Origin: Thermococcus sp. | GTDB taxonomy: Archaea > Methanobacteriota_B > Thermococci > Thermococcales > Thermococcaceae | DNA: 7,939 nucleotides | Assembly: GCA_027001105.1 (NCBI GenBank) | Contig: JALTMZ010000014.1 | Span: forward strand, 1-7,939 | Direction: 5' to 3' | Part shown: in pieces, positions 1-4,128 of the stretch | Layout: every line of letters starts with the position of its first letter | Position numbering within the stretch: the stretch's first letter is position 1 | Position numbers and translations under genes: made by a program | Notes under the pieces: generated by a model | Seen by the model: the letters and a program-made list of their open reading frames with translations, nothing else | What the model was told of the DNA's origin: nothing | Database searches by the model: none

Positions 1-562
1 ATGTAACCCCCTCTTCCCTTGCAAATCTCTTGATTGTCTGCCTAATTTCGTAAGCGTTTACTATATCGAGACCGCTTGCAGGTTCATCAAGAATAGCGAG
101 CTTTGGTGTGACCATTAAAGCCCTTGCGAGCAAAAGCTTTCTTGTCATGCCTTTTGAATAAGTTGCGACTTTGTCGTGAATTCTTTCTCCAAGTCCAGCG
201 ATTTCAATGCCAAGCTTCAGCATTTCTTCAACGCTTTTCCCAGTCTTTGCATAAAGCTTTGCCATGAACTCAAGGTATTCGTATCCAGTGAGATTTTTAT
301 ATGCTCCAGCCTCCTCTGGGAGATAACTGATGAGCTTTCTAACCTCATCAGCCTCACTCACAACATCATACCCATAAACCTCGGCTCTTCCTCCAGTTGG
401 TATTAGAAGGGTAGCCAAGATCTTAAGGGTTGTTGATTTCCCAGCACCGTTAGGTCCAATCAAGCCAAAAATCTCTCCTTCCTTAACCTCAAAGCTTATC
501 CCCCTTAAAGCCTTAACTTTCCCATAGTCTTTTTCAAGGTTTTCAACTTTTATCGCTGCCAT
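1..562 (-). CDS. ABC transporter ATP-binding protein, 3' end cut by window edge
   Basis: The first 187 residues of an ABC ATPase of the ABC-2/drug and polysaccharide export type are present. It would hydrolyse ATP on the cytoplasmic face to power a membrane permease, probably encoded just beyond the left edge. Visible motifs are Walker A GPNGAGKST (residues 37-45), Walker B LAILDEP (155-161, catalytic Glu160) and D-loop ASGLD (162-166). The ABC signature is the degenerate YSKGM (135-139) instead of LSGGQ. The Q-loop region reads YLPEE (80-84) with no glutamine. Both variants are common in this export subfamily as I know it. The H-loop and C-terminus are missing from the window. The ATG at 562 is preceded by GGAGGG and overlaps the end of the upstream small membrane gene by 20 bases, so it is the last visible gene of the 1-1759 operon. 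The substrate is unknown. Confidence 0.93.
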   Translation of the reverse strand, partial: MAAIKVENLEKDYGKVKALRGISFEVKEGEIFGLIGPNGAGKSTTLKILATLLIPTGGRAEVYGYDVVSEADEVRKLISYLPEEAGAYKNLTGYEYLEFMAKLYAKTGKSVEEMLKLGIEIAGLGERIHDKVATYSKGMTRKLLLARALMVTPKLAILDEPASGLDIVNAYEIRQTIKRFAREEGVT

Positions 563-725
563 GTGCAACCCTCCGGTCATATTCGAGAAGTATAACTCCA
601 AAGGTCGCAAACAGTATTCCAACGATGGTCATAGGTTTGAACTTCACATAAACGCCAGAAAATGCAAAAAGAAGTCCAACAAACATTGACCACCAAGCCT
701 TTTCTCTGTATTTACTCCTAAACAT
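543..725 (-). CDS. Small two-helix membrane protein (60 aa), unknown function
   Basis: This is a 60-residue protein with a basic N-terminus (FRSKYREKAWW) and two predicted membrane helices at about 13-27 and 32-47. The tail is short, charged and probably cytoplasmic (EYDRRVAHGSDKS). I do not recognise a named family. The ATG at 725 is chosen because GGTGA sits five bases upstream and the start follows the stop of the XRE gene after one base. A longer reading from the ATG at 740 would add MKVIE but lacks well-placed ribosome binding sequence. The 3' end overlaps the ABC ATPase start by 20 bases, suggesting translational coupling. By context it may be an accessory or immunity-like membrane component of the ABC system, which is inference only. 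Confidence 0.75.
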   Translation of the reverse strand: MFRSKYREKAWWSMFVGLLFAFSGVYVKFKPMTIVGILFATFGVILLEYDRRVAHGSDKS

Positions 726-726
726 C

Positions 727-924
727 TCAATCACCTTCATAGATGAAGATATCCTCAATTTTAATCCCAAAGAACCTTGCAATCTTGAAGGCTAACCTTA
801 ATGAAGGATCATACTTACCTTTTTCAATTGCTATTATCGTCTGCCTTGTAACTCCTAATATCTTTGCCAGCTCTTCCTGAGTCAATCCTCTTGCCTCTCT
901 AAGCTCTCTCAGGCGATTTCTCAC
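727..924 (-). CDS. XRE/Cro-type HTH transcriptional regulator (65 aa)
   Basis: A minimal Cro/CI-type DNA-binding protein of 65 residues. The helix-turn-helix is textbook: helix 2 TQEELAKILGV (15-25), then recognition helix TRQTIIAIEKG (26-36), with Arg27, Gln28 and Thr29 as likely base-contacting residues. The C-terminal part (LRLAFKIARFFGIKIEDIF, 42-60) matches the short YozG-like subgroup that has no effector domain. Translation appears to start at a GTG (924). It lies one base after the stop of the preceding DUF2178-like gene, with GGTGAT formed by that gene's last codons as the ribosome binding site. Its place inside a membrane-protein/ABC operon suggests it controls that operon, most plausibly through the tandem palindrome at 1789-1824. 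That link is inferred, not shown. Confidence 0.93.
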   Translation of the reverse strand: MRNRLRELREARGLTQEELAKILGVTRQTIIAIEKGKYDPSLRLAFKIARFFGIKIEDIFIYEGD

Positions 925-925
925 G

Positions 926-1396
926 TTACATCACCCTGCTATAATAAGCTCTAAATGCCATGTGGAGAAGCATCACAGCTGCAAGCAAAGCTTCAGCCAA
1001 AATAAATGCATCCCTAAGCGCTGGATTTCTTTGCTGGACTATTGAGAGATAAATCACGATAAAAGCGAGGGTTATCATAAGCACTTGAAGAGTCCTTCTC
1101 GCTGAAATCTCCTCAATTCTCAGAATTCTCTCATCTTCGAGCACGTAGCCTTTTCTTTTTAGTGAAGCGTAATAGAGGTTAAGCACTATACCCCCGACTA
1201 AAAAGACGGAAAATGCAAGTGGTAAGTTGCCGTTGCTGACGGCATAGCCCATCAGGTAGCCCATAGTTAGTATCACAAGCATTGCGGGAATGAGTGTTTT
1301 CTTCTTCTCATCTCTCTTTGAAAGATAGAGCAAAATTAGCGTCGTTACTGTGGCCAGAAAGATCCAGATAAGGAAATTAAGTATCAGCTCGTTCAT
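926..1396 (-). CDS. DUF2178-like membrane protein (156 aa)
   Basis: An integral membrane protein with about five hydrophobic segments (roughly 5-25, 35-52, 58-77, 102-120, 128-148). Between the third and fourth lies a charged cytoplasmic motif, LEDERILRIEEISARRT (86-102). A conserved [VL]EDER sequence before a membrane helix is the pattern I associate with the archaeal DUF2178 family, whose function is not established. Its ATG directly abuts the TAA of the preceding gene, and AGGGTGATG from that gene's last codons supplies the ribosome binding site. It shares the EDER motif and the C-terminal residues RVM with its upstream neighbour, so the two are probably diverged paralogues. The operon context with an XRE regulator and an ABC ATPase points to a membrane-stress, export or immunity role, but nothing in the sequence specifies a reaction. 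Confidence 0.85.
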   Translation of the reverse strand: MNELILNFLIWIFLATVTTLILLYLSKRDEKKKTLIPAMLVILTMGYLMGYAVSNGNLPLAFSVFLVGGIVLNLYYASLKRKGYVLEDERILRIEEISARRTLQVLMITLAFIVIYLSIVQQRNPALRDAFILAEALLAAVMLLHMAFRAYYSRVM

Positions 1397-1759
1397 TTAC
1401 ATCACCCTTTCGTAGCGGTATTGTGAGATTAAGAGGGCAATTACACCAAGTGCGAGCGGAATCAGGAGCTTTGTGGCAGTTTCACTGTTCCCATTCGAGT
1501 ATTCCCAGAGATACTCAGCGAAAAGGATAATGCTTACAACAACATAGCCGTTTCTGGTGCTCATACTGCTTATAAGCTCGGTTCTCTCATCTTCAACTTT
1601 CTTAATCTTTGAGTTATAATACAAGCTCAAGAAATAGCTGAGCAGAAGTGCAGCGACAAAGATCCCCACCGCTAATACAGCTTTTCCGGACTTCGTGGAG
1701 TAAGCCAGTCCGACGATCATGCTTGTGATAATGACTCCGAGTAAGTAGTTGTATTTCAT
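1397..1759 (-). CDS. DUF2178-like membrane protein (120 aa), first gene of operon
   Basis: A four-helix membrane protein (hydrophobic stretches about 5-20, 26-47, 71-86 and 97-112). The charged segment KIKKVEDERTELISS (51-65) sits between helices 2 and 3 and carries the VEDER signature (55-59) seen also in the next gene. I assign it to the DUF2178-like group from that motif and topology. Function is unknown. The ATG at 1759 is preferred because GAGAGGTGA lies eight to nine bases upstream. An in-frame GTG at 1771 would overlap that ribosome binding site and is unlikely. The protein ends RYERVM, and the codons for RVM plus the stop create the ribosome binding site of the next gene. The promoter and a strong operator-like palindrome lie 30-80 bases upstream. 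Confidence 0.84.
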   Translation of the reverse strand: MKYNYLLGVIITSMIVGLAYSTKSGKAVLAVGIFVAALLLSYFLSLYYNSKIKKVEDERTELISSMSTRNGYVVVSIILFAEYLWEYSNGNSETATKLLIPLALGVIALLISQYRYERVM

Positions 1760-1788
1760 CCTTATACTCACCTCTCTTTATACCTCTT

Positions 1789-1824
1789 ATGTAAAGTTTC
1801 CTTTACGTAAAGTTTGCTTTACAT
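1789..1824 (-). promoter_or_regulatory. Tandem palindromic operator at the transcription start of the DUF2178/XRE/ABC operon
   Basis: Two 16-base palindromes lie end to end: GTAAAGtttcCTTTAC (1791-1806) and GTAAAGtttgCTTTAC (1807-1822). They differ at one central base, so the block is at once a direct tandem repeat and a pair of inverted repeats. AT on the left and AT on the right extend the dyad to 36 bases. The centre also forms a perfect 12-base palindrome, CTTTACGTAAAG (1801-1812). The predicted start site is near 1803, so a protein bound here would cover roughly -21 to +15 and block RNA polymerase. The XRE protein encoded in the same operon is the natural candidate ligand (inference). 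Confidence 0.85.
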
Positions 1825-1826
1825 CA

Positions 1827-1839
1827 CTTATAAGTTTTG
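1827..1839 (-). promoter_or_regulatory. BRE/TATA promoter of the DUF2178/XRE/ABC operon
   Basis: On the minus strand CAAAA (BRE-like, 1835-1839) is followed by CTTATAAG (1827-1834). With usual archaeal spacing, transcription would start near 1803, giving a leader of about 45 bases before the ATG at 1759. The operator begins three bases downstream of the TATA element. Confidence 0.7.
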
Positions 1840-1863
1840 TGCTAATGTTAGACTGCACTTGAA

Positions 1864-2103
1864 TTAGAAGATGCCCTTTACATCTAAGATTGTTATTTTG
1901 GAGACTTCATGGAGCTTACAGAGCTCAGAAACTAACTTCTTGAAGCTCTCGTAGTCTTCATATTCTATTTCTGCAATGATGTTGTATTCACCCTTAACAA
2001 GAAAAATCTCTTTGGGGAGGCTGTGGATTTCTAAATAGTAATCAATAAATCTCTCACATCCTCTAAAACCTCGAATGAGCAATATACTTTTCATTCTCTT
2101 CAT
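1864..2103 (-). CDS. Stand-alone Lrp/AsnC ligand-binding (RAM) domain protein (79 aa)
   Basis: The protein consists only of the alpha/beta ligand-binding module of Lrp/AsnC regulators (RAM domain), with no helix-turn-helix. The family pattern is visible as FLVKGEYNIIAEIEYEDYES (about 34-53), an Lrp-type V-x-G-x-Y/D-hydrophobic strand-turn-strand, followed by a helix (FKKLVSELCKL) and a final strand (VSKITILDV). Stand-alone RAM proteins of archaea form oligomers and can bind amino acids. Some may modulate full-length Lrp proteins, but the ligand here is unknown. The ATG at 2103 is preferred because the BRE/TATA element places the start site at about 2104, implying a leaderless mRNA. An ATG at 2094 with GGATGA upstream is the alternative. 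It lies 42 bases downstream of the methylthiotransferase gene. Confidence 0.82.
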   Translation of the reverse strand: MKRMKSILLIRGFRGCERFIDYYLEIHSLPKEIFLVKGEYNIIAEIEYEDYESFKKLVSELCKLHEVSKITILDVKGIF

Positions 2104-2127
2104 CCAAAAGATACTTTTTCTACAAAG

Positions 2128-2141
2128 TTAATACGGTTTCG
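2128..2141 (-). promoter_or_regulatory. Promoter of the RAM-domain gene (leaderless type)
   Basis: Minus-strand CGAAAC (2136-2141, BRE-like) is followed by CGTATTAA (2128-2135, weak TATA). Archaeal spacing puts the start site at about 2104, within one base of the ATG at 2103. This promoter overlaps the palindrome at 2130-2145. Confidence 0.5.
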
Positions 2142-2145
2142 TATT
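2130..2145. promoter_or_regulatory. Palindrome AATACG-N4-CGTATT overlapping the RAM gene promoter
   Basis: A perfect 6-4-6 inverted repeat, AATACGgtttCGTATT, directly abuts the stop codon of the methylthiotransferase gene. It overlaps the predicted BRE/TATA of the RAM-domain gene. Its position suggests a repressor site. The 6-4-6 geometry matches the operator palindromes at 1789-1824, but the sequence differs, so a different regulator is likely. A role as an RNA hairpin at the 3' end of the upstream gene cannot be excluded. Confidence 0.6.
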
Positions 2146-3420
2146 TCAAAGAAGGGATGTAACAAGACTTCCCATCAGATACGTTGCAGTTGCCTTCGTG
2201 ACTTTTACTTTCACGAATTCTCCAATTGGGGCCTCTGGTAGAATTATCTCCTTGTAGTTCATCGTTCTGCCTTCAACTCCTCCTTTCTTCCCTTCTCCAT
2301 GTGTTAAAACTAAGAGTTCCCTCCCAACATACTTCTGGTTTATCTCATAGCTTATAGCTAACCTTAAGCGGTGAAGATAGCGGGAGCGCTCCTTAACACG
2401 CCAGCCAACTATCTGGTTTGGCATTCTCGCCGCTAAAGTTCCGGGTCTCGGAGAGAATCTTGAAACGTTTATCTTATCTGGCTTAACCCTCCTTATGAGC
2501 TCAACGGTATTCTGGAAAGCCTCTTCGCTTTCTCCGGGGAACCCTACAATTATGTCTGTATTCAAATTTAGCTCTGGAAACTCTTTTCTAAACGCCTTAA
2601 CTATGGCCTCAAAATCTTCAACTGTGTACGTTCTGCCCATTTTCCTTAGAATTTCATTGTCTCCACTCTGAACGGGCAGATGCAGGAATTTGTAAATCTT
2701 TTCATCTTTGTAGGCATCAATTAGCTCATCAAGGAACTTTATGACATGATTTGGGTTCATCATGCCGACTCTAATCCTAAACTCTCCTTCAATGGATGTT
2801 AGCTCGTCTAAAAGCTCAGCTAAGTTTGTCCCGATATCAAAACCATAGCAGCCAGTATCTTCGCTTGAAAGCTGTATTTCTTTGTATCCTTTAGCCAATG
2901 CCTCTTTAACCCATCTGACAATTTTCTCTGGGGAATAGCTCTTAAGGATTCCCCTTGCAAAGCGTGTTGCACAGTATGTGCATGCATTCAAACAACCCTC
3001 ACTGATCGGCACAACAAAGACTACTTTGCTCTTCCACATTCTGGGAAGTTCAAGCTTGTCTATCTTTCTCTGATCCACATCAATGAGCTTTACCCCTCTT
3101 TCTGCCAGCTCAATAGCTTCGGTAATTCTGTTTATGCTCTTAACCCCTAAAATTGCCGATACTCTCTCATCTATTGCCTCAATGTTAATATGGGGCAAGC
3201 AACCAGTGGCAATAACCTTTTTGCCAGCATCAAGGAGCTCTTTAATTCTCTTTCTCATGTGATTTTCTGTTGGGTCTTTCACAGCACAGGTGTTCACGAT
3301 TACATAATCTGCGCTATCCAAATCAACTATTTCATAACCCGCATTAACTAAGAGGGCTTCCATAATTTCTGCATCTGCTCTATTCCTCGTGCATCCATAA
3401 GTTTCAATGTGAACTCTCAT
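2146..3420 (-). CDS. tRNA (N6-threonylcarbamoyladenosine(37)) methylthiotransferase, archaeal e-MtaB/CDKAL1 type
   Basis: A radical-SAM enzyme of 424 residues, expected to convert t6A at position 37 of ANN-decoding tRNAs to ms2t6A. The N-terminal UPF0004 domain carries three cluster-binding cysteines: Cys10 (ETYGCTRNRADAE), Cys45 (VNTCAVKDPTE) and Cys74 (ATGCLP). The radical-SAM core binds a second 4Fe-4S cluster through CLNACTYC (143-150, CX3CX2C). It continues through QLSSEDTGCYG, LHLPVQSGDNEILRKMGR and DIIVGFPGE, all hallmark motifs of methylthiotransferases. A C-terminal TRAM domain (about 360-424) should grip tRNA. The sequence and length fit the archaeal/eukaryotic e-MtaB clade better than bacterial MiaB or RimO. 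No ribosome binding site precedes the ATG, and the TATA position predicts a leaderless transcript. The neighbouring gene at 3531-3758 also encodes a TRAM domain. Confidence 0.95.
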   Translation of the reverse strand: MRVHIETYGCTRNRADAEIMEALLVNAGYEIVDLDSADYVIVNTCAVKDPTENHMRKRIKELLDAGKKVIATGCLPHINIEAIDERVSAILGVKSINRITEAIELAERGVKLIDVDQRKIDKLELPRMWKSKVVFVVPISEGCLNACTYCATRFARGILKSYSPEKIVRWVKEALAKGYKEIQLSSEDTGCYGFDIGTNLAELLDELTSIEGEFRIRVGMMNPNHVIKFLDELIDAYKDEKIYKFLHLPVQSGDNEILRKMGRTYTVEDFEAIVKAFRKEFPELNLNTDIIVGFPGESEEAFQNTVELIRRVKPDKINVSRFSPRPGTLAARMPNQIVGWRVKERSRYLHRLRLAISYEINQKYVGRELLVLTHGEGKKGGVEGRTMNYKEIILPEAPIGEFVKVKVTKATATYLMGSLVTSLL

Positions 3421-3428
3421 CGCAAATT

Positions 3429-3440
3429 GCTAAGCTTAGC
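3429..3440. repeat. 12-base perfect palindrome between TATA box and start of the methylthiotransferase gene
   Basis: GCTAAGCTTAGC is self-complementary and sits at about -9 to -20 relative to the predicted leaderless start. That is where a bound protein would block polymerase loading. No regulator is recognisable from the sequence, and chance is possible for a single 12-mer. Confidence 0.5.
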
Positions 3441-3442
3441 GC

Positions 3443-3457
3443 TTTAAAAACTTAATT
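3443..3457 (-). promoter_or_regulatory. Promoter of the methylthiotransferase gene (leaderless type)
   Basis: On the minus strand TTTTTAAA (3443-3450) is preceded by AATTAAG (3451-3457). The expected start site is at about 3419-3421, coinciding with the ATG at 3420. A 12-base perfect palindrome, GCTAAGCTTAGC (3429-3440), lies between the TATA element and the start. Confidence 0.6.
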
Positions 3458-3483
3458 GGCTGAATGTGTGAAATATTCTTGAG

Positions 3484-3518
3484 AACAAAAGAAAAGTTTG
3501 AAGTCCAAAAATTGGACT
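3484..3518 (-). terminator. Possible terminator of the TRAM gene: stem-loop plus T-rich tract
   Basis: Thirteen bases past the stop of the TRAM gene, the minus strand forms AGTCCAA-TTT-TTGGACT (3502-3518, 7-bp stem, 3-base loop). It is followed by a pyrimidine-rich run, AAACTTTTCTTTTGTTCTC (3482-3500). Archaeal termination depends mainly on the T tracts, so the stem may serve 3'-end stability instead. Confidence 0.5.
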
Positions 3519-3530
3519 ATGAATGTGAAG

Positions 3531-3758
3531 TCAAATAACTTCTCCAAAAGCGAACTTCCTTTTGACAGAGTTAATTACAATCTCAACTTCCTGACCGACT
3601 TTGGTGTTTGGAACAAACACTACAAAGCCCTTAATCCTGGCTATACCGTCTCCGCCTTTTCCTATACTTTCGATTTTAACAGTATATCTTTCTCCGACCT
3701 TAACTGGAGCTACTCCGCCAAATCTGTCTCTATTTCCACCAAATCTATCTCCATACAT
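3531..3758 (-). CDS. Small TRAM-domain RNA-binding protein (75 aa)
   Basis: A stand-alone TRAM domain, the small beta-barrel RNA-binding fold found at the ends of tRNA-modifying enzymes. In methanogens and other archaea, single-domain TRAM proteins act like cold-shock RNA chaperones. The core [20 protein letters not shown] (20-39), then FVVFVPNT (45-52), [20 protein letters not shown] (55-74), is characteristic. The N-terminus holds a short repeat [12 protein letters not shown] (4-15), a glycine/arginine-rich tail likely to contact RNA. The ATG at 3758 is preferred over the TTG at 3764, because GGAG lies nine bases before the ATG but only three bases before the TTG. It is transcribed from its own promoter with a leader of about 50 bases that starts with a hairpin, and it lies 110 bases upstream of the methylthiotransferase gene. 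Confidence 0.9.
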   Translation of the reverse strand: MYGDRFGGNRDRFGGVAPVKVGERYTVKIESIGKGGDGIARIKGFVVFVPNTKVGQEVEIVINSVKRKFAFGEVI

Positions 3759-3766
3759 TTCCAATA

Positions 3767-3774
3767 TCTCCTTT
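3767..3774 (-). promoter_or_regulatory. Ribosome binding site of the TRAM gene
   Basis: Minus-strand AAAGGAGA (3767-3774) lies nine bases before the ATG at 3758. Its spacing decides the start in favour of this ATG over the upstream TTG. Confidence 0.7.
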
Positions 3775-3785
3775 CAAATATTTCA

Positions 3786-3806
3786 ACGCCCTTCAGAAAA
3801 GAGCGT
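3786..3806 (-). promoter_or_regulatory. Hairpin at the predicted 5' end of the TRAM mRNA
   Basis: In the minus-strand RNA, ACGCUCUU (3806-3799) pairs with AAGGGCGU (3793-3786) across a 5-base loop, UUCUG. All eight positions pair, one of them as U-G. The predicted start site is at about 3804-3808, so the hairpin would be the very 5' end of the transcript, about 12 bases before the ribosome binding site. A temperature-sensing or mRNA-stabilising role would suit a cold-shock-like RNA chaperone gene, but this is inference. Confidence 0.55.
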
Positions 3807-3827
3807 CACTTTCACTATGCTTCACGG

Positions 3828-3842
3828 TTTATAAATGTTTGC
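3828..3842 (-). promoter_or_regulatory. BRE/TATA promoter of the TRAM gene
   Basis: Minus-strand GCAAAC (3837-3842, BRE) is followed by ATTTATAAA (3828-3836, strong TATA). The start site is predicted at about 3804-3808. Confidence 0.75.
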
Positions 3843-4057
3843 ATTTTACCCTATCTATTGTGTTGAGATGAGCCTGATTATGTCAAAAGTATACATTGGA
3901 AATTTTGGAACTACCTAAAAGCAAGCATTAACAAATTTGTATACATTCGTTCCTTGATTTTTACAAACTTTTTGTTGAGAATCTTTTGTTTAAAAAGAGC
4001 CGTTTTATACCTCCATTGTGAATTTGGGACTTTCCAAAACTCTTTTAAAAGCAATAA
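3843..4057. other. AT-rich intergenic spacer between divergent promoters; no gene found
   Basis: The roughly 215 bases between the two promoters show no ribosome-bound ORF, tRNA or recognisable C/D-box RNA. They contain a 9-base direct repeat GTATACATT at 3890-3898 and 3940-3948, exactly 50 bases apart. Other short elements are the palindrome ACAAATTTGT (3931-3940), the inverted repeat TTTGG-N6-CCAAA (4023-4038) and the repeated TAAAAGCAA near 3915 and 4046. These could be regulatory but are weak on their own. Confidence 0.6.
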
Positions 4058-4072
4058 ACGAAACATATATTG
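4058..4072 (+). promoter_or_regulatory. BRE/TATA promoter of the Mrp-like operon
   Basis: ACGAAAC (4058-4064, BRE) is followed by ATATATTG (4065-4072, TATA). The start site is predicted near 4096, giving a leader of about 33 bases to the ATG at 4129. No exact GTTT-N3-AAAC site (the known SurR motif of Thermococcales hydrogenase promoters) is seen in 3840-4128. Confidence 0.65.
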
Positions 4073-4128
4073 AGATTTAATGAAAACTAAGTATTGAACG
4101 TTGCAAATCAAGAGATGAGGTGAGAAAA

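Noticed and set aside
176..406. Plus-strand open frame inside the ABC ATPase
   Set aside because: It is antisense to well-conserved ATPase motifs and has no independent support.
738..740. Upstream ATG (740) for the 60-residue membrane protein
   Set aside because: It would overlap the XRE gene by 14 bases and its nearest GAGG is 12 bases away, while the ATG at 725 has a well-spaced GGTGA.
1776..1784. TATA-like GGTATAAAG on the minus strand before the DUF2178-like gene
   Set aside because: It would place transcription start downstream of the ATG at 1759. The element at 1827-1834 is better placed and has an A-rich BRE.
3498..3866. Plus-strand open frames across the TRAM gene (also 3601-3834)
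   Set aside because: These are antisense shadows of the TRAM gene and its leader. Their serine- and phenylalanine-rich sequences have no family features.
3911..4111. 66-residue minus-strand open frame in the spacer before the Mrp-like operon
   Set aside because: It has no clear ribosome binding site, begins at a non-ATG codon, has a composition typical of translated AT-rich spacer, and reads towards the TRAM promoter.
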